A stretch of DNA of 64,000 nucleotides from Persicitalea sp038235275 (GCA_038235275.1 JBBSUC010000008.1:70160-134159), one strand, 5' to 3'; counted from the first letter of the stretch, positions 16,624 to 24,573 are shown. Translations and numbers: made by a program. Notes: generated by a model from the sequence alone, not told the origin.

Positions 16624-16635
16624 AAATCGACACTC

Positions 16636-17022
16636 TCAATTGAGCAAATACGGTACAATCATCGTAAACTCGGGAATCGTTACCTGAAAGCGACGACCGT
16701 CGAAAATACGCTCCATGAGGTAGGTACCAGCCATTTTGCCAAGATTGGTCTGTAAATTACAGCCTGACACATATTCGTGGATTTCACCGGGTTCCAGCAC
16801 AGGTTGCTGACCGATGACGCCCTCGCCCTCTACCTCACGCACAATGCCGTTGGAATCGTGAATCAGCCAGCGGCGGCGCAGCAGTTGCACCGTGTGGTCG
16901 CTGTGGTTTTCGATGATTATCTTGTAGGTGAAAACATAATGCGCCTGACGCGGATTGGAATAACCCGGCTGATATTCGGTCAAAACCGACACTTTTACGC
17001 CTTCTGTTACTTCTGAGAACAT
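16636..17022 (-). CDS. apaG: ApaG family protein
   Basis: Small fibronectin-III-like protein linked in other bacteria to Co2+/Mg2+ resistance; exact activity unknown. The 128-residue length is typical. Conserved stretches are the N-terminal VKVSVLTEYQPGYSNP, FTYKIIIENHSDHTVQLLRR, DSNGIVREVEGEGVIGQQPV and the end PEFTMIVPYLLN, including the GxGVxGxQP motif. It is divergent from ung (92-bp gap). Confidence 0.93.
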   Translation of the reverse strand: MFSEVTEGVKVSVLTEYQPGYSNPRQAHYVFTYKIIIENHSDHTVQLLRRRWLIHDSNGIVREVEGEGVIGQQPVLEPGEIHEYVSGCNLQTNLGKMAGTYLMERIFDGRRFQVTIPEFTMIVPYLLN

Positions 17023-17114
17023 AGCCCGGCAGGATTATTTGATAAAACGAAAATAGCAGATTGCTGTTTACAAATACAAATGAACCCCTAATTTAATTCC
17101 TAAAACGACATACT

Positions 17115-17780
17115 ATGGACGTTGCCATCGAAGAATCCTGGAAAGAAAAATTGCACGATGAGTTCGAGAAGCCCTACTTTGAGAAACTAATTGGATTTGT
17201 AAAGGAAGAATACAAGACCCAAACGGTTTATCCACCGGGCAAACTGATTTTCAACGCCTTCGACTCCTGTCCGTTCGACGCCTGCAAGGTAGTGATTCTG
17301 GGGCAGGACCCCTACCACGGACCGGGACAGGCCAATGGGCTATGCTTTTCGGTGAACGACGGTGTCCCCAAACCTCCATCGCTGCTCAATATTTTTAAGG
17401 AAGTGAACGAAGATGTGGGCGTGCCCATTCCCGTTTCGGGCAACCTCCAACGCTGGGCTGACCAAGGAATATTATTGCTTAATTCCACACTCACCGTACA
17501 GGCGGGCGAGGCGGGTTCGCACCAGAAAAAGGGTTGGGAAATCTTCACCGACGCCGTCATTCAGCGTATTAACGATGAAAAAGAGAATATTGTATTCCTG
17601 CTGTGGGGGAAGTACGCGCAGGACAAGGGTAGTATTATCGACGAGTCGAAGCATCACGTTTTGAAGGCCAAGCACCCCTCTCCTCTGGCCGCGAAATGGG
17701 GCGGCTGGTTTGGCAGCAAGCATTTCAGCCAAACCAATGCCTATTTGGAGAAAATGGGGAAAGCACCGATTGCGTGGTGA
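17115..17780 (+). CDS. ung: Uracil-DNA glycosylase
   Basis: Removes uracil from DNA in base excision repair. The 221-residue protein has the water-activating motif VILGQDPYHGPGQANGLCFS with Asp65, the FNAFDSCPFD region before it, ILLLNSTLTVQAGEAGSH, VFLLWGKYAQ, and the DNA-intercalation loop HPSPLAAKWGGWFG with its histidine. All family-1 UDG hallmarks are present and length is normal. Confidence 0.97.
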   Translation: MDVAIEESWKEKLHDEFEKPYFEKLIGFVKEEYKTQTVYPPGKLIFNAFDSCPFDACKVVILGQDPYHGPGQANGLCFSVNDGVPKPPSLLNIFKEVNEDVGVPIPVSGNLQRWADQGILLLNSTLTVQAGEAGSHQKKGWEIFTDAVIQRINDEKENIVFLLWGKYAQDKGSIIDESKHHVLKAKHPSPLAAKWGGWFGSKHFSQTNAYLEKMGKAPIAW

Positions 17781-17797
17781 TGGCAAAGTTTTTAACT

Positions 17798-17817
17798 AAA
17801 TGGCAAAAATGCCATTT
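17798..17817. promoter_or_regulatory. Palindromic operator of the Xre/RES toxin-antitoxin unit
   Basis: Perfect 8-bp inverted repeat AAATGGCA-aaaa-TGCCATTT, 39 bp before the antitoxin ATG and immediately upstream of the -7 element, overlapping the expected -33 region. Its position suits autorepression by the HTH antitoxin, as known for RES-Xre systems. Confidence 0.65.
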
Positions 17818-17825
17818 CCAAATTG

Positions 17826-17833
17826 TATATTTG
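17826..17833 (+). promoter_or_regulatory. -7 promoter element of the toxin-antitoxin unit
   Basis: TATATTTG matches TAnnTTTG exactly and lies 9 bp after the palindrome; start of transcription would be near 17840, 16 nt before the antitoxin ATG. Confidence 0.55.
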
Positions 17834-17855
17834 CATTACTCCATTTTTCTATGCT

Positions 17856-18383
17856 ATGCAATCCGCTCTGCCAATCCCCCTGAATACCGGTCGACCCGTG
17901 GTCGATCTCATCCGCCAGGCCCGTCTTGGCGTGCCACGACGTCGCGTCGATGAAATTGCGGTCAAGGTGGGCCTTACGGACATCGAAATGTCCAGAATTT
18001 TAAATATGTCAGTCAGGAGTCTGCACGGTAAAGCTAATAGTGAACGGCTCAACCTGGCGAGTAGCGAGCGTTTACTGTTGCTGGAACGGCTGATTCAGCA
18101 CGGCCTTTCGGTTTTTGATGGAAAAGCTAACCTGCTGAATCGGTGGTTGCATACGCCGCTCGCCGAACTCGCCTACCGCACCGGAGGTGATGAAACGCCC
18201 CCAACTTTCTCACTTCGGCAGGCGGGTAGTTTCTCCCCGCCTGCCCAGGAGGCACCGGGCGTTCAGCAACCGACCAGGAAGGCTCCCGATCCCCAAACTC
18301 CCCTGGCGGTGCTGGATACGGTCGTAGGATTTTCGTTGGCCGAAGATGTGCTGGGGCGCATCGAGTGGGGCATTGTGGGTTAG
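17856..18383 (+). CDS. Xre/ParS-type antitoxin (MbcA/DUF2384 toxin-binding domain)
   Basis: Antitoxin partner of the RES toxin encoded next. The 175-residue form starting MQSALPIPLNTGRP has an N-terminal HTH-like region (VKVGLTDIEMSRILNMSVRS), a central stretch SERLLLLERLIQHGLSVFDG and the C-terminal toxin-binding domain (WLHTPLAELAYRTGG ... PLAVLDTVVGFSLAEDVLGRIEWGIVG, where family members end). A Pro-rich insert (~115-145) separates the LAELAY and LDTVVGF halves and is longer than in most relatives I know. The stop is 6 bp before the toxin start. Two in-frame upstream starts exist; the ATG at 17856 follows the promoter. Confidence 0.87.
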   Translation: MQSALPIPLNTGRPVVDLIRQARLGVPRRRVDEIAVKVGLTDIEMSRILNMSVRSLHGKANSERLNLASSERLLLLERLIQHGLSVFDGKANLLNRWLHTPLAELAYRTGGDETPPTFSLRQAGSFSPPAQEAPGVQQPTRKAPDPQTPLAVLDTVVGFSLAEDVLGRIEWGIVG

Positions 18384-18389
18384 GGCAGG

Positions 18390-18857
18390 ATGGACGTTTA
18401 CCGCATCAACAAAGAACCTTACCATACCGATCCCTGCTCCGTAATCGGCAGCGAACGATACGGTGGTCGCTGGAATCCGCAGGGGCTGGGCATTTTGTAC
18501 ACGAGCCGCAGTCCGGAATTGAGCCTACTGGAAACGATCGTGCACCTTCCTCCGATAGCACTTACCGAAATTCCGCGTCTGTGGCTCAGTACGTTGCGAC
18601 TGCCCGAAAAGCCGGAAAGTATTTTTTGGGTGAAAGCATCCGAGTTGCCGGATTATTGGAAGACGGGGACTTTGGCCGAAACGCGTTCCATCCTGAGCGA
18701 ATGGTTACTCGACCCTTTTTGTTTGGGCGTAGCGGTACCGTCGGTTATCATCGAACAGTCGTACAACATTCTGCTGCATCCCGCGCACCCCGATTTTGAA
18801 GAAATAGAGCTGATCAGTCAGGTACGGATTCCCTTTGATTCAAGATTTATCAAATAA
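18390..18857 (+). CDS. RES domain toxin (NAD+ phosphorylase)
   Basis: RES toxins degrade NAD+ by phosphorolysis and stop growth unless bound by the Xre antitoxin. The 155-residue protein has the conserved features of the family: YRINKEPYHTDP at the start, GGRWNPQGLGILYTS, and ELSLLETIVHL with the Arg, Tyr and Glu positions used in the active site (R in GGRW, Y in LYTS, E in LLETIVH). SVIIEQSYNILLHPAHPDF near the end matches the RES C-terminus. It follows the antitoxin in the usual order. Confidence 0.9.
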   Translation: MDVYRINKEPYHTDPCSVIGSERYGGRWNPQGLGILYTSRSPELSLLETIVHLPPIALTEIPRLWLSTLRLPEKPESIFWVKASELPDYWKTGTLAETRSILSEWLLDPFCLGVAVPSVIIEQSYNILLHPAHPDFEEIELISQVRIPFDSRFIK

Positions 18858-18880
18858 ATCATCCTTCCACCTTCACATCT

Positions 18881-19285
18881 TCATTTCTCAATATCTGAAT
18901 TAAGTTCCAGCACCTTATCCCAATAGGGACTGTTATTTTCGATGAACTCCTGGTGTTTGGGGTGTTGGTCGTAGGTTTCAATGCCTGCTTCGTTGCGGAA
19001 GGTGAGGTAATGCACTACATCGAAATCCTGAGAGGTGTTTTCCTTATCGAGTACCTTGCCACCCGTGTAGCCCACGATGGCAGGAATTTGACGGCGCAGG
19101 TTGGCGAACTCCTTCATATGCTTCTCGATTTCAGCGGCGGGCGTGTCGGCTTTGAACTTGATGCAGACAATGCGCTGTATGCCTGCTTGCTGGTGCGGGG
19201 TGTAAGCACCATAAATGATGAGCATAAATAATCCCAGAATGAAGACGGGGAGTAGATAGCCCAGGGTTTTATTTTTGGGTTTCAT
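18881..19285 (-). CDS. Dabb (stress-responsive alpha/beta barrel) domain protein, membrane anchored
   Basis: Function unknown. The 134-residue protein has one N-terminal hydrophobic segment (LGYLLPVFILGLFMLIIYGA) that likely anchors it in the inner membrane or acts as signal, then a Dabb ferredoxin-like domain (RIVCIKFKADTPAAEIEKHM, FDVVHYLTFRNEAGIETYDQ, HQEFIENN). The Dabb family includes small dimeric proteins of diverse roles. It is divergent from the phospholipase-like gene. Confidence 0.87.
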   Translation of the reverse strand: MKPKNKTLGYLLPVFILGLFMLIIYGAYTPHQQAGIQRIVCIKFKADTPAAEIEKHMKEFANLRRQIPAIVGYTGGKVLDKENTSQDFDVVHYLTFRNEAGIETYDQHPKHQEFIENNSPYWDKVLELNSDIEK

Positions 19286-19334
19286 ATTGCTAATTGTAGA
19301 ATTTCCAGTTTGTTAGGTCGTCTTTATAACGAAG

Positions 19335-19362
19335 CAAAATTACAATTAGTTTGATATATTTG
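19335..19362. promoter_or_regulatory. Two divergent candidate -7 elements
   Basis: On the minus strand 19335-19342 reads TAATTTTG, a TAnnTTTG match, giving a start about 43 nt before the Dabb gene. On the plus strand 19355-19362 reads TATATTTG, pointing to the phospholipase-like gene with a leader of ~150 nt. Neither has a clear TTG at -33. Confidence 0.4.
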
Positions 19363-19518
19363 CATTATTTAAATAATAAATATCAATAATATAGGTAAAA
19401 TATAAATATTCCAGTAGATAGATTATTCCATTTCGACTAAAACAAAATATTATACTGCAAAATTAAAAATGCATCTACTTTTAGAATTATCCGTTTCTCT
19501 GTACTATTCGCATAATTT

Positions 19519-20523
19519 TTGAAAAACTACCTCAAAATATCATTCGCATTCCTACTTCTAAGCATCACAATCGTGGGAGTGGGAGCTGTACAACACCAGT
19601 GGGGTTTCTGGGCGCACAAGCGTATCAACCGACTGGCGGTGTTTCGCTTGCCGCCGGAGATGCAGTTTTTCTACAAAAAGAACATCGACTTTATCACCGA
19701 AAATGCGGTCAATCCCGACCGCCGTCGCTACGCCGTAGTGGGCGAGGCCGAGCGGCATTTCATTGACCTGGATGTGTACGGCGATAGTGCGCTTACCTCC
19801 CTCCCACTTTACTGGAATCAGGCCAAGGAAAAAATCGGCGAAGATAGTTTGCGCAAGCACGGCATCGTGCCGTGGTACGTGCAAACGGCCGTTTTTCAAC
19901 TCACCGAAGCCCTGCGGGAGAAAAATCCGGGCAAAATTCTGCGCATCTCGGCGGACTTGGGCCACTACATAGCCGACGCGAACGTACCTCTGCACACGAC
20001 CCGCAACTACAACGGTCAGTTAACCGGACAAGAAGGAATCCACGCCTTTTGGGAGTCGAGAATTCCCGAAAAATACGCCGACGATTACGAGCTGTGGATT
20101 GGCACCGCCAACTACATCGACAACCCTGCCCGCGCCATTTGGGATGCGGTAGCCCAGGCCCACGCCGCCTGCGATTCGGTACTACAAATAGAGAAAGCAC
20201 TCAGCCAGGACTTCAAAGCCGACCGAAAATTTACCTACGTAGAAAGGAACAAGGTACTGATCCGCACCTACTCCGACGAGTTCACGGCTAAGTACAACCA
20301 AGCCCTCGACGGCCAGGTAGAACGACAAATGAAGAATTCCGTCCAAATGGTCGGAGACTTTTGGTACACCTGCTGGGTCAACGCCGGGCAGCCCGACCTG
20401 CACCCACTAGCCAACTTCAAATTCAGCGATGCCGAAAAAACAAAAGAAGCCGCTGACCAACAGACGTGGTTGCAGCGGCTTTTTTACGTTAGGCCCGAGG
20501 GGAATGATTCTTCTAATAATTGA
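19519..20523 (+). CDS. Zinc-dependent phospholipase C / S1-P1 nuclease-like protein, exported
   Basis: Probable secreted zinc metalloenzyme of the phospholipase C/P1 nuclease superfamily. The 334 residues begin with a signal peptide (KNYLKISFAFLLLSITIVGVGA). After cleavage the chain starts near HQWGFWAHKRINRLAV, placing Trp and His at the N-terminus as zinc ligands; HFIDLDVYG and DLGHYIADANVPLHTTRNYN provide Asp/His ligands, and GIHAFWESRIPE the last His/Glu. The frame has no ATG before the signal peptide: TTG at 19519 directly follows an in-frame stop and is the only sensible start. The stop codon lies in the long hairpin at 20522-20586. Confidence 0.87.
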   Translation: MKNYLKISFAFLLLSITIVGVGAVQHQWGFWAHKRINRLAVFRLPPEMQFFYKKNIDFITENAVNPDRRRYAVVGEAERHFIDLDVYGDSALTSLPLYWNQAKEKIGEDSLRKHGIVPWYVQTAVFQLTEALREKNPGKILRISADLGHYIADANVPLHTTRNYNGQLTGQEGIHAFWESRIPEKYADDYELWIGTANYIDNPARAIWDAVAQAHAACDSVLQIEKALSQDFKADRKFTYVERNKVLIRTYSDEFTAKYNQALDGQVERQMKNSVQMVGDFWYTCWVNAGQPDLHPLANFKFSDAEKTKEAADQQTWLQRLFYVRPEGNDSSNN

Positions 20524-20586
20524 GAATGAGAGATTGAGTGAATGAGAGAATAAATTCACAGTTCATTCACTCAATCTCTCATTCTC
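20522..20586. repeat. Perfect 24-bp inverted repeat spanning two convergent stop codons
   Basis: Arms 20522-20545 and 20563-20586 are perfectly complementary (24 bp, 17-nt loop). The left arm starts inside the TGA of the rightward gene and the right arm ends on the first base of the stop triplet of the leftward gene. The arm is made of repeated GAATGAG/GATTGAG words, shared with the repeat at 1289-1353. Lacking a T-run, it may be an unusual terminator or RNA-stabilising hairpin. Confidence 0.85.
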
Positions 20587-21485
20587 TAAATCACCATTGA
20601 TTTCATATACTCCGCATCAATGGCCAAACTCGCCATGATGGATTCGGGGTATTCTTCCTGCTCCACGATGTAGTGCTTGATGCCGACGGTTTGAGCTACT
20701 TTAAGGACTTTAGGGTAGTCGATGATGCCCGCGCCGAGGTCGGTCGAGTGCGGTTCGGGTTCACGGACGAGGTCTTTGACGTGGCACAGCTCGTAGCGGC
20801 CCTGGTACTTCAAGAGGTGGCTTTCGATGTCCTTGTTGGCCGCTGAAATCCAGCACATATCGAGTTCATACGTTACCAGCGATGGATCGGTGTTGTCGAG
20901 CAGGATTTCCTGACCCAATTGACCGTCGACGGGCTCGAAAGAATAGGCGTGGTTGTGGTAGCCAAACTTTACGCCCGCCTTGTTGCAGATTTCACCACGC
21001 TTGTTGAATTCGTCGGCGCGCTTTTTCCACTCATCCACCGATGGTTGCTGCCCGATATAAGGTTGTAACACGTAAGTAAGCCCCGCTTCGGCGCATTCTC
21101 CGGCGAGTTTTTCAAGGTCTTTGGTCGTATCGGCGTGGGTGCTGACGAAATTCATGCCCAATTCATCGATATACGCTTTGAATTCTTTGGGCGTCATACT
21201 CCAAAATACGCCCTGATCGCCCTGGTAGCCTTCGATCTCCTTGTACCCCAAATCGGCAATCTGCTTGATGACGCCCTTAGGGTCTTTGCCGATAATGTCG
21301 CGGGCGCTGTACAATTGCAAACCAAAGTTTTCAATTTTGGTCGGGCCGGGAGCGGTAACTACGCCCGTGCTGTCGCTATCGGAGGCATTGTCACTGCCAC
21401 TATTGCAGGAAACGAGGGGGTAGGCCACGGCCCCCAGCGAGGCAAATCCGGCGGCTTTTAAGAACAAACGGCGATTGTAATCCAT
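20586..21485 (-). CDS. Sugar phosphate isomerase/epimerase family protein, exported lipoprotein-like
   Basis: TIM-barrel protein of the xylose-isomerase-like AP endonuclease 2 superfamily. The 299-residue chain begins with a twin-arginine-like signal (NRRLFLKAAGFASLGAVAYP) followed by LVSCNSGS, a plausible lipobox, so it is probably anchored outside the cytoplasm. Metal-binding barrel motifs include GYKEIEGYQGD, TYVLQPYIGQQ, FGYHNHAYSFEP and ELDMCWISAAN, ending in HYIVEQEEYPES. Such proteins are common in Bacteroidota and often epimerise or oxidise sugars with a Gfo/Idh partner; one such partner is at 25242. Confidence 0.9.
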   Translation of the reverse strand: MDYNRRLFLKAAGFASLGAVAYPLVSCNSGSDNASDSDSTGVVTAPGPTKIENFGLQLYSARDIIGKDPKGVIKQIADLGYKEIEGYQGDQGVFWSMTPKEFKAYIDELGMNFVSTHADTTKDLEKLAGECAEAGLTYVLQPYIGQQPSVDEWKKRADEFNKRGEICNKAGVKFGYHNHAYSFEPVDGQLGQEILLDNTDPSLVTYELDMCWISAANKDIESHLLKYQGRYELCHVKDLVREPEPHSTDLGAGIIDYPKVLKVAQTVGIKHYIVEQEEYPESIMASLAIDAEYMKSMVI

Positions 21486-21584
21486 GCTTAAATGTCATTA
21501 GGGTTAAAAAATGCGTAAAATTGTGGCAATGATACGAATTCCAAACCCGATTAATGCCATTTAATCAAAAAAACGTACTGCACC

Positions 21585-22781
21585 TTGTCAACTACAGCGA
21601 ATACGATTTCTGCCAAACTATACCTGCAAAAAGGCCGCGAACAGGCCGTGGAACGGCGTCACCCCTGGGTATTTTCCGGGGCGATTTCCCGCCAGGACGG
21701 CGATCCGCAGGACGGCGACCTCGTGGATGTCCTGAACCGCAACATGGAGTTTCTGGCGCGGGGACACTACCACGACGGCAGCATCATGGTCAGGATTCTG
21801 ACCTACGAGGAAGAAGAAATCGACGTAGCATTTTGGGTTAGCCGCCTGGGTAACGCCTACGCGGTACGGAAAGGGCTATTCCTGGGCGATACCGATTGCT
21901 ATCGCCTGGTACACGGCGAAGGCGACGGGCTGCCGGGCCTGATCGTGGATATGTATAACGGTGTAGCGGTGGTACAGGCCCACACCATCGGGATGCACCG
22001 CTGCCTGGACGATATTTCTCAGGCCTTGCAAAAAGTAATAGGCGCTGAATTGAAAGGCGTGTATAACAAAAGTCGCCAAACGCTGCCGGGCAAGTACGCT
22101 TCGGAATTTGCCGATGACTACCTTTTCGGGGAAGCCGAGACGCCGCATCGCATCACCGAAAACGGTAACGCTTTTCTGGTGGATTGGGTCAAGGGCCAGA
22201 AAACGGGCTTTTACCTCGATCAACGCGAAAACCGCCAGTTACTGGCGCGTTACGCTCCCGGAAGATCGGTGCTCAATGCATTCAGTTATTCCGGCGGCTT
22301 CTCGGTTTATGCACTGGATGCGGGCGCAGCATCGGTGGTTTCGCTCGATGCCTCGGGCCGTGCGATTGCCCTGGCCGATGAAAACGTGGCCCTCAATGAG
22401 CATTCTGACCGCCACCATTCCGTGGCTGAGGATACGATGGCCTTTTTTAAGTTGCAGGACGAGACTTATGACATCGTGGTTCTCGACCCGCCCGCTTTTG
22501 CCAAAAGTATGTCGGCGCGGCACCGGGCCGTGCAGGGCTACAAGCGGCTGAATATTGAAGGAATTAAAAAAGTAAAGCCGGGCGGTTTGCTGTTTACCTT
22601 CTCTTGTTCGCAGGTAGTGGATCGGGAGTTATTTTATAATACCGTAGTGGCGGCTTGTATGGAAGTGGGGCGCAAGGCGCGAATCCTGCACCAGTTATCG
22701 CAGGGGCCGGATCATCCCGTGAATGCCTTTCATCCGGAGGGGAGTTATTTGAAGGGGCTGGTTTTGAGGATTGATGATTAA
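21585..22781 (+). CDS. Class I SAM-dependent rRNA methyltransferase (RlmI-like)
   Basis: Probable 23S rRNA (cytosine-C5) methyltransferase. The 398-residue protein has an N-terminal PUA domain (~5-80: KGREQAVERRHPWVFSGAI ... ILTYEEEEIDVAFWVSRL), a linker domain with CYRLVHGEGDGLPGLIVDMY, WVKGQKTGFYLDQRENRQLL, and the Rossmann methyltransferase core (VLNAFSYSGGFSVYALDAGA; VLDPPAFAKSMSARHRAVQG; FTFSCSQVVD with the catalytic cysteine). No ATG lies in frame upstream before a stop, so TTG at 21585 is taken as start; that puts the PUA domain at the expected place. Confidence 0.92.
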   Translation: MSTTANTISAKLYLQKGREQAVERRHPWVFSGAISRQDGDPQDGDLVDVLNRNMEFLARGHYHDGSIMVRILTYEEEEIDVAFWVSRLGNAYAVRKGLFLGDTDCYRLVHGEGDGLPGLIVDMYNGVAVVQAHTIGMHRCLDDISQALQKVIGAELKGVYNKSRQTLPGKYASEFADDYLFGEAETPHRITENGNAFLVDWVKGQKTGFYLDQRENRQLLARYAPGRSVLNAFSYSGGFSVYALDAGAASVVSLDASGRAIALADENVALNEHSDRHHSVAEDTMAFFKLQDETYDIVVLDPPAFAKSMSARHRAVQGYKRLNIEGIKKVKPGGLLFTFSCSQVVDRELFYNTVVAACMEVGRKARILHQLSQGPDHPVNAFHPEGSYLKGLVLRIDD

Positions 22782-23093
22782 AATAGATATTGCCCGAATA
22801 TGGCAAGGTCATTCCTGCTGCTTGTGCTTTAGATAGTTTGTTTTGGTTATACTAACTCAAGATATGCAAGGCCACAATAACCTGAAAATGCCTCACGCTA
22901 TGCCCATTTGAGCAATCGAATATTAAAGAATATCAGGAGTCCATATGATGCGTTAATTCTTGATCTCAATACTAAAAACTATATCAATACTTCGTTAGAG
23001 AATAGTGCATATAAATACTACATATACGACGACTTTCGTACATGTTAAATGTTGTGCGAAACTTTGTAGATTTAGGTTTATATAATAAATTGT
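22782..23093. other. 312-bp gap without a recognisable gene
   Basis: AT-rich sequence between the RlmI-like gene and the PepSY pair. I see no coding sequence, clear hairpin, RNA gene or repeat. Its composition matches the AT-rich genes to its right rather than the gene to its left. It probably contains the promoter of the PepSY pair, but no good TAnnTTTG element was found. Confidence 0.6.
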
Positions 23094-23699
23094 ATGAAAA
23101 AATACTATCTTCTGATCCGTTCGCTTCATTTATACTTTGGTCTATTTATCAGTCCATTCGTACTCATTTTTGGTATCAGTGTTCTCATCTTTAACCACCC
23201 AGACTTAATTAACAGGGTTAGTCCAGTTAAGAACATACCTGACATCAAAACAAAACTCGATAAAATACCTTACGATACTACAGATTTAAGAACAGCAAAA
23301 GCTATAATCGCAAAATTAAGTATCACAGGTGAGATTGATTTCATTTCCAGAAATGATAGTTCTATTTCTTTTCCGGTGAAAAAACCAGGATTAAGAACAC
23401 AAATAAAAGTAAACACAAACACTGGTAGTGTACTAATAACCCGGAAAAATGAGGAGGTGCTTCGTTCCACCACTTTTCTGCATTCAATGCCGGGACCCCA
23501 TAATGTAAAAGTCCGTGGGAATTCTGGATTTATGAAAGTCTGGCGGATTCTAGCAGATGTAGTCGTTTACTTTTTGTTATTTCTTACCGTCAGTGGTATT
23601 TTTTTATGGTATATCCTAAAAGCTGAAAGGGTTTTGGGACTTTATGCTCTTGTTTTGGGCCTGTTATTTTTTATTGGTAGTTTACTATTAATTTTTTAG
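23094..23699 (+). CDS. PepSY-associated transmembrane protein
   Basis: Small inner-membrane protein, function unknown. The 201 residues contain an N-terminal membrane segment (LYFGLFISPFVLIFGISVLI), a periplasmic PepSY-like region (~40-130, with LRTAKAIIAKLSITGEIDFI and TQIKVNTNTGSVLITRK) and two closely spaced membrane segments at the end (VVVYFLLFLTVSGIFLWYIL; LYALVLGLLFFIGSLLLIF). The layout is that of half a PepSY_TM protein such as those linked to siderophore or flavin reduction. It is AT-rich, and is followed 9 bp later by a homologous gene. Confidence 0.8.
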   Translation: MKKYYLLIRSLHLYFGLFISPFVLIFGISVLIFNHPDLINRVSPVKNIPDIKTKLDKIPYDTTDLRTAKAIIAKLSITGEIDFISRNDSSISFPVKKPGLRTQIKVNTNTGSVLITRKNEEVLRSTTFLHSMPGPHNVKVRGNSGFMKVWRILADVVVYFLLFLTVSGIFLWYILKAERVLGLYALVLGLLFFIGSLLLIF

Positions 23700-23708
23700 T
23701 TACGCTTC

Positions 23709-24353
23709 ATGGAAAAATTAAGATCTAAAAAATTATTTAAAAATTTAAATTACTGGAGTAGGAAATTGCATATCCACTTGGGTCTGTTTTTGCTTCTATT
23801 CATCTGGTTATTTTCTTTTTCGGGTTTAATTTTAAATCATAGCAAATGGAATATTTCGAATTTTTATGAAAAAAGAAAAGAAGGTAAAATCGTTTCTTCC
23901 ATTCGTATCCCAGTTAGCAGAGATAGTGTTACAGTATTAAAGAGTGTTTTATCTCAACTAAAAATAGCTGGCGAAATAACTGATGTAAAAATCTGGAATG
24001 ATAGTCTTCATTTTAGAGTGTCGGCGCCCGGGCATGTCAGAAACTTACAAGTGAATTTCAAAACAGGTATTTGTACTCAAAACGAGTTAAAATACAATTG
24101 GTCGGGGAAAATACAAACCCTTCATACATTTAATGGAGTTGATAAAGCAAATGCTGATTTACAACCAAACTGGCTAATTACCCAAATTTGGAGACTGTCA
24201 ATGGACGGAATTGCGATAGGGTTTATAATTCTATGTGTCAGCAGTTGGGTAATGTGGTATAACATAAGAGAAAAATATACTTGGGGGTGGGTAGTCTTAT
24301 TATCAGGCTTCGGGATCGCAAGTTACTTTATTTTTCTATTAGGAATTCTGTAA
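23709..24353 (+). CDS. PepSY-associated transmembrane protein (paralogue of the previous gene)
   Basis: The 214-residue protein has the same plan as its neighbour: membrane segment (HLGLFLLLFIWLFSFSGLIL), PepSY-like region with SVTVLKSVLSQLKIAGEITD and VNFKTGICTQNELKYN, LHTFNGV, and terminal membrane segments (IAIGFIILCVSSWVMWYNI; GWVVLLSGFGIASYFIFLL). The shared HxxxG, Lys-Ile-xGEI and HSM/HTF positions show that the two arose by duplication and likely form a heterodimer; partner function is inference. AT-rich codon use differs from flanking genes. Confidence 0.8.
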   Translation: MEKLRSKKLFKNLNYWSRKLHIHLGLFLLLFIWLFSFSGLILNHSKWNISNFYEKRKEGKIVSSIRIPVSRDSVTVLKSVLSQLKIAGEITDVKIWNDSLHFRVSAPGHVRNLQVNFKTGICTQNELKYNWSGKIQTLHTFNGVDKANADLQPNWLITQIWRLSMDGIAIGFIILCVSSWVMWYNIREKYTWGWVVLLSGFGIASYFIFLLGIL

Positions 24354-24414
24354 CAAGTGTTATAGGATTGAAGCATGAGATTATCAACCAATTTAGCTTT
24401 TCAGTACTGCTTTA

Positions 24415-24497
24415 CCGTGGTCTGTGTCCCCACGATATTCACTGGCTTTGAGGATTTGGACACGAAGACTTTTCCGTGGTCTGTGTCCCCACAGACC
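24415..24497. repeat. Direct repeat pair containing a palindrome
   Basis: The 19-mer CCGTGGTCTGTGTCCCCAC occurs at 24415-24433 and again at 24474-24492, 59 bp apart. In the second copy GGTCTGTG-tccc-CACAGACC (24478-24497) forms a perfect 8-bp hairpin. It lies in the gap after the PepSY pair, where AT-rich sequence gives way to average composition. Confidence 0.8.
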
Positions 24498-24573
24498 TTG
24501 CAATTGAGCATTTTTAAAAAAATCAAACAACTCAAATCCAGATTCACAACTTCTCCGAAACAACTCAATTTCT

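Noticed and set aside
18365..18799. 144-residue frame overlapping the RES gene
   Set aside because: Out of frame with the clearly recognisable RES toxin and without family features.
21554..21841. ATG-started frame at the beginning of the RlmI-like gene
   Set aside because: Reads an Arg/Gly-rich out-of-frame peptide over the PUA domain; the PUA sequence itself is intact in the TTG-started frame, so no frameshift is needed.
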